Shown piece after piece: positions 47,501 to 58,400 of a stretch of DNA of 64,000 bases (position 1 is its first letter; each line of letters starts with the position of its first letter). A model generated the notes under the pieces. That model had not been told where the DNA came from. It did no database searches and saw only the letters and a program-made list of their open reading frames with translations. Source of the DNA: Azolla caroliniana (lineage: Eukaryota; Polypodiophyta); assembly GCA_043228905.1 (NCBI GenBank), contig JBHGNT010000005.1, forward strand, positions 20,894,001 through 20,958,000, written 5' to 3'. The translations under genes were made by a program, and so were the position numbers.

Positions 47501-49494
47501 ACCGCCTCCGCCCAGTAGAACCGGGGCATGCTCTTCTCCTCCAGCATTGCCCTTGCCGCTTCGACGAGTGTCCGGTTCTTCCTTTCGGCCACACCGTTTT
47601 GCTCCGGTGTGTATCTGCAGCTGAACTCTCACCGAATTCCCTTCTGTTGCAGATAACTAGTGAATTGGCCGGAAAAATATTCCTTTCCGCCATCCGACCG
47701 AAGGCATTTGATCTTCCTCTCCGATTCCCGTTCCACCATCTTCTGAAGGCTCCGGAAACAGTCGAAGACTTCACTCTTCCGCTCAATGAGGTAGATCGAA
47801 GTATGTCGAGTATAATCGTCGATGAAGGAGACGAAGTATCGGCTCCCGCCAAGGCTTACACTTTGTGCCGGTCCCCACACATCCGAATGGATGAGATCGA
47901 GCTTGTTACGGCTCTGGTTCCGTTCGGTGGGGAATGGAAGCCGGTGTTGCTTCCCAAGTTGGCAGGCTTCACAAATTTCGGCTCTCTGGCCGCTGAACTT
48001 CGGCAAACCGAAAATGACTTGTTTCGTTTGCAGGTCTTGAAGCCTCCGGTAGTTGACGTGGCCTATCCGCTTGTGCCACAGGTCGATGTCCGACTCGACC
48101 TTCTGTCGTTTCGCGAACAGAGCGGTGCCAAAGTCATTGGTGTTGAGCATAAACATCCTCCCGTCTCTGCGCCCTTGTGCAATGACTTCGCCCTCATCCT
48201 CAATGAAGCACCCGAGGTGTGTAAACCGCACCTGCATCCCCTGGTCGACAATCTGACCGACGGACACTAGGTTCTTCGTGATTGTCGGAACGTGTAATAC
48301 GTTCATCAGCTTCCCTTTCTGTCCGACGTGGCTTAGAGGGACTTCTCAGACGTGCACGATTGGGTGAGGAGTGTCGTCTCCGGTTTCGACTACTCCTGGT
48401 TGATCCGGTTTCTCCAGAAAGGAGAACCACTCTTTGTGGCTCGTCATGTGGTTCGACGCGCCGGAATCAACATACCACACTTCCTCCGTTTTGGAAGTGG
48501 TCTTCTTCATTGAGTTTGCCTTGTGATTCATCACCAAGGCTGGCCCCTTACTGGCCTTTCCGGTTCCGGATCCTCCTGATCCGTTTGCGTAGTGTGAGTT
48601 TTGCCGGCCATCCTTATCGGTCTTGCTAGATCCGGATTTGTCCGAATCGGCACGCTTTCTCCAGCACTCGCTTTCCCTGTGGCCTTTTTTGCCACAGTAC
48701 CAGCATTTCGTAGCGGATTTGTCTTGCCGGCCTCCGGCACCGCCTTGACTCCCCCTGCTTGTGGAAGTCCCGGAACTACTGTCAGCACGCTCATAGTGCC
48801 TCCGTTCCTGCTCTTGCCGACCGCCTCTATTGCGTGCCGACCCACCTCTTCCACCACGCCCATGGAGCCGATCCGTTCCCGTGTACAACATTCGGATGTC
48901 CGAGGATGCACTGGTAGATGCACCGGCGTGGTTCTCCTCTACAAGGAGCATCGACTGTAAGTCGAAGAATGAGGGGGTATTCTCCCTTGTACACACCGCA
49001 GTCCGGAACGCTCCGAACTTGGACGCCAGGCCTCCGAGACATACCTGCACCATCTCGTCTTCCTCTACGGTAACATTGATAGAGGCGAGCAAGTCGCAAA
49101 TCTCCTTTATCCGGCCCGTGTAGTCTGCCACGGACATGTTCTTCTATCGAACATTGCTTAACTCCTGTCTGAGTTGCAGCTTCCGGGCAGTGGTGCTTGC
49201 GGCGAAAACCTTTCTCAGGTTCCCCCAAGCATCCTTCGGTGTCTTGGCGTCACGGATGTGGCTGAGCAGCTGATCGCCGACACTGGACGCGAAGCAGTAC
49301 ATCACCCTGCTTGCCGCCTGTTCCCATACCGGGAAGTCCTTGTGTGCCGAGTCTGGCGCCGCATCATTCACTCCTTCGACATAACTCTAGTACCCGTGTC
49401 CAAGCAGGTACTGGTGCATCTTGTAAGACCAGGATGCCTAGTTGCTCCTGTCGAGCTTCTCCACCGGGAGCGACGTAGCCATGCCTCTATCCAT
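44501..49494 (-). pseudogene. Element E gag-pol with an Arg-rich C-terminal extension
   Basis: Gag starts at ATG 49494 (MDRGMATSLPVEKLDRS). The zinc knuckle CWYCGKKGHRESEC, protease YVDSGASNHM, integrase (CEACQLGKQHR, SFIDDYT, NGVAERKNR), RT ([19 protein letters not shown]) and RNase H (YTDADWAGD, STEAEYRAA, YCDNMSS) are all present in Copia order. Stops include 49144 (TAG, where B has CAG), near 47630 and 48345, and 45419, where an 18-bp FHARTK segment is replaced by TAG. There is a one-base loss near 47290. After RNase H (DIFTKPLGSDKLQHF) the same frame continues about 260 residues with acidic and then Arg-rich sequence (RGARARRSDARRS) and ends VELEGEC, its TGA being bases 4-6 of the LTR. 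Confidence 0.92.
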
Positions 49495-49588
49495 GTCTTC
49501 TACTGTGTGTGTTTTCGACCTGTTAGGGTTTTCTTCTCAAGAGTAAATGTCTGCAGGAGAGGTTCTCAACCCTCGCGCTCTGATACCA

Positions 49589-49634
49589 TGTAAACGTAAG
49601 TGTTTGCGGAAGCGTAAAATAGAGAACAACACAG

Positions 49635-49670
<36 letters not shown>

Positions 49671-50013
49671 AGAGAGAGAGAGAGCAGAACACACTTTCAA
49701 AATTATATCAAGACTGCTTTTATACACTGTGCTAAGTAGCACTATTTATACAAGTCCTCTTGGGACTGACAGAAGTACCATGTACTTCAATGCTCACACG
49801 AGCATCAGACACTTACTACAAGACTATAGCTACTTAGTAGTCTATCTTGTACTAGGCTTCCGATTGGACTGCCGGTTACGGATTGCACCCGGCCTCCACT
49901 GCTTGCCGGTTTGGTTGCTCACCGTCATACCGATCCGTTTCGCTCGATCCGTCTCGCTCACCGGCTCCGGCTTATTCAGCCGATCCGGCTCCGGTTGAGC
50001 TTACCGCTCAACA
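49589..50013 (-). repeat. Element E 5' LTR (425 bp)
   Basis: In plus-strand reading it runs from TGTAAACGTAAGTG to TACCGCTCAACA. It is bounded on the left by GCTCTGATACCA, the complement of the primer-binding site. Confidence 0.92.
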
Positions 50014-50346
50014 CACACTCGCCGACGACACTGTCAAAAGCTGGGCCAATGGTTTCCGACTTCGACCATATCGAGGCACTACACCACCCAACCCGTTTCG
50101 GGAAACCACCACGGAGGAGGCCACGTGTCCCCCTGAATAAGGACACACCCACCTTCTTGAAATTAATAAAGTAGGTAGGATTAAGCATAGTTTAGCCACC
50201 GATTAGCTACACCTACACCACCCACCTAGGCACCCACAAATTTAGGAGCACCCCTCGCCACCACTCATTTAGTACCTATTTAAGCACATGCAAACCACTA
50301 GAAGCACCCCACTCATATTCAGGACACGTGGTGCTAGTCACTTATT

Positions 50347-53300
50347 ATGGCACCCACGACTCAGAATCTTCAAGATTCGCTTCGGGCACAAAACCCTAGG
50401 AGTAAGTTACTAAAACCATTTTCAAAACGCAACACAAACACAGAAGTTCATTATCACTCCCAATCTCCATCGCTCTCAAGCTCAGAAACCCCGTCTCGCT
50501 CTCATCGCTCTAAACGCTCTTGCTCTCAAGCCCTCTTTCGCTCTCATAGCCCCTCTGCTGAACTTCCCCTTCCTGCTGTTCCTCCTCTGTCTCGCCCTCG
50601 CCTCATCACTCTTCTTCACTCTTCCACACAGTCAAACCCCATCTCCATCTTCACCATGCCTCTTACCGCTTCAACAGAAACCCACGCCTGGTTCCAGGAA
50701 CGAGGAATGGGCGGTTACCTGAAGATCATCGATGCCCCCGCGCACCCAGATGCCCAAGGTGTGGCTAAACGTATTTGTCCCGAAGCCATCACCAACAACG
50801 TGCTTCGGGCTGTTTTGGACCTGCAACGGGGAGGGGACCATGAGGTCGACATACCCCCGGCATCGAAGATAAAAGAGTACTTCGGCGAGTACTCAGCCTC
50901 AGGGAAGGCATATCGCACGTATGGCGGTCCCAACAGAGCTTTCAGGGAGATTGCTCGTATATTGATGGAGTATGCGTTCGTGCATACGAACTCGACGAGC
51001 ATGCCGTAGAACAAGTCAACCATCATCATCAGCGCGTATGAAGGAAACAAAGTCGATTGGGGAATCATCACAGGCGAAGGACTCCGCGCCGCCTTAGCCT
51101 CATTCCAGTCCGGTAAGAAGATGTTGTCTGTTCTTACCCACTTTTTGATGGTTCTATACCCACCCTCTTCTCTTCCTTCCCCTCGCACACTCACGTCCCC
51201 ACCACCACCACGAAGGCAGAGAGAGAAATTCGTTGCCATCAGCCACGAAGCATGGGAGGAGCCCACATCGCCTTCACCTCTTGCCGCCGACCAAAACCCC
51301 GTATTTGCACCACCACCCAACCAACCCCAACAAAAAAGGGCAGTTTCCGAGACCTGCCAAGAATGGGAGGAGGAGATAGCCGCGGAGGACAACACGTCAG
51401 ATGATGTCACCATTCGACAGCCAACATCGCGCCCCTCGTTAACTTCCCCAGGGCCTAGCCCACGCCCCAACACATAGCAGGCAGCACCACCACTACCCTA
51501 GAAAAGGAAGCAGATGGAGGAAACGACACTACCGGCCCCGGAACCCCAAACACAGCCGAGCAAGAGAAGACAACTCAACCGCGAGTCCTCGGCAGAATAG
51601 AAAGAGCCACAACAGGAGCAAGCCTTAGTTATCAGCCAGAGCAACCTAGCCATCATCCCTGAGGGGGCATCGCTGAACCAGGGAAAGATCGAGCATGGGC
51701 AGACAACGCAGATCTCGGAGGATGAAGTCCTCGGGTATAAAGACCTCCCTGCGGAGGCTTACGAATTTAGTGCGCTCCTACGCCTCGGTACGACATTCGA
51801 GTTGGTCGACTTTCTCGCCAGAGCCCAAGTCGCGGCAGCCGCTCGAATGGCGGAAGAGCACGCCGAAACAAAAATGATTCAACGCGTGCTATTAGGTGAA
51901 ATTGAGCCCCAAGACGACAGGGCTTTACAAAAAATAGGGAGAAAGAAGCAGGCAAAACAGGCCGCTCTCCTCATGGAGGTCCCCGAGTTGAACACGGCCC
52001 TTATCGAGGCAGATAGGGACCTAGATCGCACTACGCGGGCAGCCAAAGACATGGCCCGAAAGATAAAAATAGCCCAAAAACAGGCTAAGATGGCTACGGA
52101 ATTATGGCACGCTGCGAAACAGAAGCTGGCAGCCTGGGAGCAAAACCGGCCGGAACAACAACTCTTGAGCCTTCCGGCCACGACCACCGAGGCCCTCCCA
52201 GCCCCTCCACGCATAACAATGATAGATGAAAGCACCGTCACAGATTCAATCCTGACGATTCAGGCCAGCACACAAACGGACTCGTTACAAATGGTTGATG
52301 CCTGCACAACAACCGAGGCGGCCACGCCCATGGAGAAGACCGAGATACCACCCCCTCGTCCACCCAAGGAGGTGGCAATCCAGACAGAACCCCCGCTCCG
52401 GGATTACTGAGCGGAGCTTAAAGAAGAACAATGGCGAACCGTGAGACACGAACAACGACATCAGGAGGCGATGGCTCGCCTAAAAGAAGAAGCTTCCAAG
52501 TAGATGGCCGAGATTAGAGCCCAGGCCGACCAAAGGATACATGAGCAGAACGAAGCACTGGGCCGGGTACAAGCGCAAGCCGCGGGCAAAGAAGCCGAAC
52601 TCAAAAGCAATCTGGTCCTAGACCTATAGGCCGCGCTCAACAATGCGAAAGACTAGAACCACTGGCAGGAGGAAAGAAATTGCCAACGGGAGGAGAGAAT
52701 GATCGCGGAGAATGCCGAGCTGCAGAGTCAGCGTACGACCCTTAAAGAAATGGCTGATGAGTTTTTCATCAAATGCAAGCTACTTTCGGAGCAAAAAGAC
52801 GAATTATCTGATTCCTACTTCGCCCTACAAGAAGAGAGAATCATCGAACGGGAACAAGTCCGGGCCGCGTGTCAAAAAGAATGGGAGAAAGCTACCGAAG
52901 AACTCACCAAGCATTACGAGCAGTCTATCCAGCTCGTAACCACGGATGCAAAGAACACTCAAGCCACCTATGAACTACTAGCAAAGAAGCTTCAGGCTGA
53001 GGTTGACGACTTAAAACAGGAATTAGCAGCCGTCCGAGCACAACCCGGCATGGATGAGACACGCATCAGAATACAGATCGAGAAACAACGCTAGCACCTC
53101 ACCAAAAAGGTCGAGGAAACACTAAGTCGCGCAGGAGACGAATGGGCAGCCCAAGCTGCCAAATTGCCTATTTTACGCGCCGACGCCGAGAATCGACGGA
53201 AGAAGGGCCGCGGCTTTTACAAAATGGACGAAGCCAACATACAAAACCTGCGTGCAAATTTAACCGAGGATCACCAGTCCTGGGCAAAATCTCACATTGC

Positions 53301-53718
53301 GGCAATCGAGCAAATACTGGAGGACTTCAATGACGGTTAGATGCTGTTTCGCCTGGAAGCAGAAGCCTTCGAACGAGAACGACTCACAACCATCCCAACC
53401 AACCCTCCAACGGCCACACATAAGAAGGAAGAACCTTCTAGCGAGGGGATCACAGACACGACACAGGAGCAACTTGCCCTGGCCAACAGACCAACCATGG
53501 ACGCCCACACGGTACCAGATCCAGTCGAAGTAGAGGTCAGCGCCCTCAAACCCACACCCCCACCAGAAGAATCGGCCGCACTGTAGGCGGACGCCCGACA
53601 AGATATGACACCCCCGGACCAAACTCAAACCCCCGCATCGACAGTCCAACCAGACCACCCTGCCACCACCCAGGACCCCGAAAACATCCTCGACATCTTA
53701 AAAGAGGATCACGCCTAA
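50347..53718 (+). pseudogene. Element C extra 3' reading frame (ORF3), 1,123 codons with 11 in-frame stops
   Basis: A single frame runs from ATG 50347 to TAA 53716-53718. It contains TAG at 51007, 51475, 51499, 51598, 52501, 52627, 52654, 53092, 53338 and 53584, and TGA at 52408, but no frameshift. Residues about 1-100 are Ser/Arg/Pro-rich; a second ATG at 50656 may be the real start (1,020 codons). Residues about 105-280 look globular (GMGGYLKII, GGPNRAFREIARILMEYAF, VDWGIITGEGLRAALASFQ). A proline-rich linker follows (about 285-400). From about residue 480 on it is Ala/Glu/Lys/Gln-rich with coiled-coil character, strongest at 690-920. No transmembrane segment or signal peptide is seen, so it is not a typical envelope. 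I recognise no family; the globular part vaguely recalls the extra ORFs of Athila/Tat elements. Function unknown. Confidence 0.8.
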
Positions 53719-53905
53719 AAGGCAATTTTTGTAATATTGTTAGTATTTTTGTAAGTTGTGGGTCCGACGGACAAGGTCCTATCCCACGGGCGTGCCAGGT
53801 GTTGTCCAGAGGACAGAAATGTAAAATTAGGAAATTAGCAAACGCCGAGTCCGAGTATCACGGGCCACCGACGGCTCGGCTGTGTATTAGGGGAAACGTT
53901 ATTTA

Positions 53906-54515
53906 TGTTGGGATTACGGTCCCTTCGGATGGGATGGTCGGATGTCGGAGATGAATGCCGACGAGCCCGGTTTCGGTTTCGGAACCGGATGATGAAGACC
54001 CCGGCTTCGGAGCCGGATGACGAATGTACCCGGAGAGCGATCCGGATGCAGGGACATATCCGTGAATATGTTTGCTATGGGCCCCTGAGGCTATAGTTGT
54101 AAATAGCCCCAAAGTCATATATGTATAAATATGACTTAGGGCAAACTGTTTTAGTGTGGCTGATCATTTTTCTGTTTTTCCACTCAAGAGGAGTGAAGAG
54201 GAAGCAGCCGTGAGAGAGAGAGAGAGATAGAGCGTGAGAGAAGAAGAGGACGACGCCTCTGTGTATTTCCGCCGCCTGTGGCGAGGACAGCGAGCTCAAG
54301 GTCGTCGCCTTGCAGCTCGCCATTGTATACTTCTCTTTGTATAGTGTTGGTTTGGAGTCTTGTACTCCCGTGGTTTTTCCCATCTAGGGTTTTCCACGTT
54401 AATCCCTGTGTATTCGTGTGTTCCTCTCTGTGATTCCTATTTTCTGCTGCATTGATTCGCAATTACTTGGTTGTGGCCGAGTGGTGAAGGTGAATCGAAG
54501 CGTCGATTCTCAACA
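53906..54515 (+). repeat. Element D 5' LTR (610 bp)
   Basis: It runs from TGTTGGGATTACGGTCCC to CGTCGATTCTCAACA. TATAAATATGAC near 54124 is a likely TATA box. A (GA)n run lies at about 54213-54228. Confidence 0.96.
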
Positions 54516-54518
54516 AAC

Positions 54519-54530
54519 TGGTATCAGAGC
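54519..54530 (+). promoter_or_regulatory. Element D primer-binding site
   Basis: TGGTATCAGAGC is complementary to the 3' end of plant initiator tRNA-Met and marks where minus-strand cDNA synthesis begins. Confidence 0.95.
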
Positions 54531-54545
54531 GAGGTTCTGCAGAAA

Positions 54546-55355
54546 ATGGAAGGCGGCGGCAGCGGGCATCCGGGGATGATGGTGCTGAATGCGCAGAATT
54601 ACGCCGACTGGAAGATCAAGATGGAGGATCTTCTGATTGTTCGGGACCTGTACGAACCGATTGACAGGTCGGAAATACCGAAGGGGGTACTTGAGTCGGA
54701 ATGGAGGCTTCTGAACCGGAAAGCCGTTGCAACCATTCGGCAATACGTCGACGTGAGCGTTCTACAACATGTGGCGAACGACACCAACGCATATGAGATG
54801 TGGCGGAAGCTGTCGGGCCTCTATGAGAGGAAGAATGCGTTGAACCGGACCTCCCTGATGAGGAAGATAGTGAATCTCAAGTACCGGGACGACGAGAGTA
54901 TGGTGGAACACGTAAGCACGTTCATGGGATTCGTGAATCAGCTTGCGGCGATCAAGTTCCTGTTGGAGGATGCAATGCAAGCCATCATCCTGATGTGTAC
55001 ATTGCCGGAAAGCTGGGAGAACTTGGTGGTGACTCTCAGCACCTCCTGCACCGAAGATAACTTGTCCTTACAAACGGTAAAGACAAGTATTTTGAACGAA
55101 GAAGCGCGTCGGAAAGATAAAGAACCGGCCTCCGACTCGAAGGCGCTGCTTACCGAATCGGATCGGGGAAGACAATGGAACCGGAGTCCGCAAAGACGGG
55201 AGAAGTCGGGGACCCGGTCGCAGTCAAGAGGAAGGCCCACATGCTTCCACTGTGGGAAGCCGGGGCACTTCCGAAAGAATTGTCGGCATTACCGAAAAGA
55301 CAACGGAGCCGACGACACCGATTCGAAGAAGTCACCGGAGAGAAACGGTGCATAA
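54546..55355 (+). CDS. gag: Element D Gag
   Basis: This 269-residue capsid/nucleocapsid protein packages the element's RNA in virus-like particles. The ATG at 54546 is chosen because it is the first after the primer site and opens MEGGGSGHPGMMVLNAQNY, typical for Copia Gag. The central helices contain WRKLSGLYERKNALN and LPESWENLVVTLS, the UBN2-type Gag domain. The nucleocapsid part is Arg/Ser-rich followed by the zinc knuckle CFHCGKPGHFRKNC. The frame ends at TAA 55353-55355 shortly after the knuckle; the same frame is open beyond it and becomes protease. This TAA is therefore either a young nonsense mutation or a natural leaky stop setting the Gag to Pol ratio. Confidence 0.93.
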   Translation: MEGGGSGHPGMMVLNAQNYADWKIKMEDLLIVRDLYEPIDRSEIPKGVLESEWRLLNRKAVATIRQYVDVSVLQHVANDTNAYEMWRKLSGLYERKNALNRTSLMRKIVNLKYRDDESMVEHVSTFMGFVNQLAAIKFLLEDAMQAIILMCTLPESWENLVVTLSTSCTEDNLSLQTVKTSILNEEARRKDKEPASDSKALLTESDRGRQWNRSPQRREKSGTRSQSRGRPTCFHCGKPGHFRKNCRHYRKDNGADDTDSKKSPERNGA

Positions 55356-55442
55356 CGGGGAGCCACGGACTGGAGAGGTTCGGATCGGCGAGGGCAGGAC
55401 TGGAAAGGAACAACGGCACTCACGGCAAGTGAGGAAGAAATC

Positions 55443-58400
55443 ATGCTCATCACCGAAGAAGGTGAACTAAACATTGCCGGCGATGAGACGACCTGGGTGG
55501 TCGATTCCGGAGCATCGTTCCACCTGACCCCGGAGAGAAGATACTTCTCATCCTACACAGCCGGTGAGCATGGCTGTGTTCGGATGGGAAATGAAGGTAC
55601 GTGCCGGATTGCCGGCATAGGAGACGTGTGGTTGACAACCCCGACCGGATGCAAAATGCTGCTGAAGGATGTCCGACATGTTCCGGAGGTTCGATTGAAC
55701 CTGATTTCGGCCGGGAGGCTAGACGATGAAGGCTACACAGGTAGCATCCGGAACGGCGTAATGAAGTTCAGCAAGGGGAGCCTGATAGTGGCTCGGGCCC
55801 GGAAAGACAACACATTGTACCTGATGAATGCCCGGTTATGTCCTGAAGAGCTGAATGTGGCAGCCGACACTGCCGGTGAGCTGTGGCACAAAAGACTGTG
55901 TCACATGAGTGAGAAGGGGATGAAGAGGCTTGCAGAAGACAACCTTATTCCAGTGAAGCATGTGCACCTGGAGAAGTGCACCGATTGCCTGGCCGGTAAG
56001 CAGAACCGAACCTCCTTCCACTCAAGGCCACCGACGAGACGTAGCGCACCATTGGAGTTGGTGCACACTGATGTGTGTCAGGTAGAAACGAAGTCACATG
56101 GCGGAGCCCAGTACTTCGTAACATTCATTGATGATCACAGCCGGAAGCTGTGGACAGCACCGCTGAAGACAAAGGACCAAGTGTTGTGCGTCTTCAAAGA
56201 ACTCCACGCGAGAGTGGAAAGGGAATCCGGCAAGAAGCTGAAAGCGATACGAGCGGATAACGGAGGGGAATACCGGGGGCAGTTCCAGGAGTACTGTCGC
56301 TCGAAGGGAATCCGGCTCGAGTTTACTGTGCCGAAGACGCCGGAACTAAACGGGCTGGCCGAGAGGATGAACCGGACCATAATGGAGAGGGTCCGGAGTA
56401 TGTTGGCGCATGCGAAATTACCCAAGGGGTTTTGGGCTGAGGCAATGTCGACGGCGACATACGTGATAAACAGATCACCCTCAGTACCTTTGGACGGAGA
56501 CACGCCGCAGAAAGTGTGGACCGGTAAGGAAGTGTCCTACCGGCATCTGAAGGTGTTCGGGTGTCTCGCATACGTGCATGTGGCAAAGGACCGGAGAGGA
56601 AAGCTAGATCCAAAGACCCGGCCATGCATATTCCTCGGTTACGGCGACGACGAGTTCGGCTACCGAGTATGGGACCTGGTCGACAAGAAGATATTCAGGA
56701 GTCGAGACATCATCTTCATGGAGGACAAGACACTCGCCGACTGGGAATCGGAGAAGAAGATGAAGAGCTCCAAGTCGACCGGTGAGGATCAACTCTACGA
56801 GGAGCAGTCCCGACCGGCAAGGGACCGGTTAGCACTCGAGGATCCGGCCGAAGACGGTGAAGAAACAGAACCGGCCGAAGAAGATGAAAATGATGCCGGA
56901 ACCGGCCCCGATCCCGAAATGGATTCGGATGAAGAAGAATCGGAAGAACCGGTTACCGAAGCTCCGGAACGGAGATATCCTCTAAGAGAGAGAAGGGCCC
57001 CCCGGAGATTTCCGGAACCAGAGCACGTGCTGCTAACCGACGAGGGGGAGCCGGAGAGCTTTGAAGAAGCAAAACATGACACCCAGAGCCGCAGGTGGTT
57101 GAGTGCCATGCAGGACGAGATGGATTCCCTGCATGAGAACCACACATATGAACTTGTGGAGTTGCCGAAAGGAAAGCGGGCACTTCGAAACAAGTGGGTG
57201 TTCAAGCTGAAACCGGGAGATGCCGGAAACCCCCCGAGATACAAAGCCAGGATCGTGGTGAAGGGGTTTCAGCAGAAGAAGGGCGTCGACTTCGACGAGA
57301 TATTTGCCCCGGTAGTGAAGATGACCTCCATCCGGACGGTGCTGAGCATAGCGGCAAGCATGGACCTCGAGGTAGAACAGATGGACGTGAAGACGGCATT
57401 CCTTCACGGTGACCTCGATGAAGAGATCTACATGCAGCAACCGGAAGGATTCGAGAAGAAAGGGAAGGAGCACCTGGTATGCCGGTTGAAGAAGAGCCTT
57501 TACGGACTGAAGCAGGCTCCCCGGCAATGGTACCGGAAGTTCGACTCCTTCATGACCGACGAAGGGTACCTCAAAACGCAGTCCGACCACTGCGTGTTTG
57601 TGAAGAAGTTCGAAGGAGGAGACTTTCTAATACTCCTCCTGTACGTGGACGACATGTTGATCGTCGGACGGGACCAGGTCAAGATACGGATGCTGAAGAA
57701 GGCTCTTCACCGAACCTTCTCAATGAAGGACCTGGGTCCGGCGAGGCAAATACTAGGGATGCACATCATCCGGGACCGGAAGAAGAAGCAGTTGTGGCTG
57801 TCACAGGAGAAGTACGTGACGAAGGTGCTTCACCGGTTCAACATGTCAGAAGCAAGACCGGTCGGATCGACCCTCCCGGCAAACTGCAAGCTGTCCAGCA
57901 AGCAAAGTCCCAAGACAAAGGCTGAAAAGGAGGATATGATGAAAGTGCCGTATGCCTCAGCCGTCGGGAGCTTGATGTACGCCATGGTGTGTACGAGACC
58001 GGACATAGGATATGCAGTCGGAGTGGTGAGCCGGTACATGAGCAATCCCGGCAAAGAGCATTGGAACGCGGCCAAGTGGATAGTCCGATACCTGAAAGGC
58101 ACGGCAAACGTGTGCCTCCGATTCAGCTCCGGTAAGCCCGAACTCGACGGCTTCACCGATTCGGATATGTCGGCTGATGTAGATACCAGCCGGTCCACAT
58201 CAGGGTATGTGATGACGTATGCAGGGGGAGCCGTTTCGTGGCAGTCGAGGCTGCAGAAGACGGTTGCGTTGTCAACCACGGAGGCGGAGTACATGGCAGC
58301 TGTTGAAGCCGGCAAGGAAATAATATGGATGAAGGACTTCATTAGAGAGCTCGGTATCCGGCAGGAGGAGTACCGACTCTACTGCGACAGTCAGAGTGCA

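Larger units (their letters stand above)
44074..50013 (-). mobile_element. Element E: Copia LTR retrotransposon inserted in C, B-like
   Basis: LTRs are 44074-44506 (3') and 49589-50013 (5', 425 bp), flanked by CACAC (44069-44073 and 50014-50018). On the minus strand the primer-binding site TGGTATCAGAGCGCGAGG follows the 5' LTR and AGCTTGAGGGGGAG precedes the 3' LTR. The 433/425-bp LTRs differ mostly in a (GA)n tract. It carries the full gag-pol and the 3' extension in a better state than element B, with which it shares amino-acid sequence nearly throughout. Confidence 0.95.
41327..50140 (+). pseudogene. Element C RT, RNase H and integrase, split by element E
   Basis: The frame continues from 41327. 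RT motifs are VPKKNGKIRVCVDYRKLN, SFLDGFSGYNQI (motif A), FGLKTTPTTFQ and VFLDDFAVYG (catalytic pair kept). RNase H shows VFVDASDIAIG, TTERE and FHVDHSALLYL. Integrase has the HHCC finger (HQGAVGGHYAGD and CRQCDLCQRLG), GLDFVGP and VATDYCTKWVE, then SDQGGHF and STNKILQTILKK. TGA stops occur at 42743, 43025 and 43893, TAA at 43896, and a one-base insertion near 43448 shifts frame. Element E interrupts at 44073; the C-terminal part resumes at 50019 and ends at TAA 50138-50140. Reading across the E junction with one CACAC removed is continuous (FQLGTLADDTVKSW). Confidence 0.93.

Noticed and set aside
47464-48270. 268-codon ORF on the plus strand
   Set aside because: It lies antisense to element E integrase, whose minus-strand frame has clear catalytic motifs; the plus frame has none.
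50715-51473. 252-codon minus-strand ORF opposite ORF3
   Set aside because: It is a shadow of ORF3: the composition mirrors the sense strand and no domain is visible. An antisense gene cannot be fully excluded.
50347-53718. Alternative genetic code or dedicated UAG suppression as the explanation of ORF3 stops
   Set aside because: The B/E comparison shows CAG-to-TAG decay in neighbouring elements, and C also carries TGA, TAA and a frameshift, so pseudogene decay is simpler. It is kept as a testable alternative in the findings.
50347-53718. ORF3 as an envelope-like gene
   Set aside because: No signal peptide, no C-terminal transmembrane helix and no cleavage-site pattern are visible; coiled coil alone is not enough.
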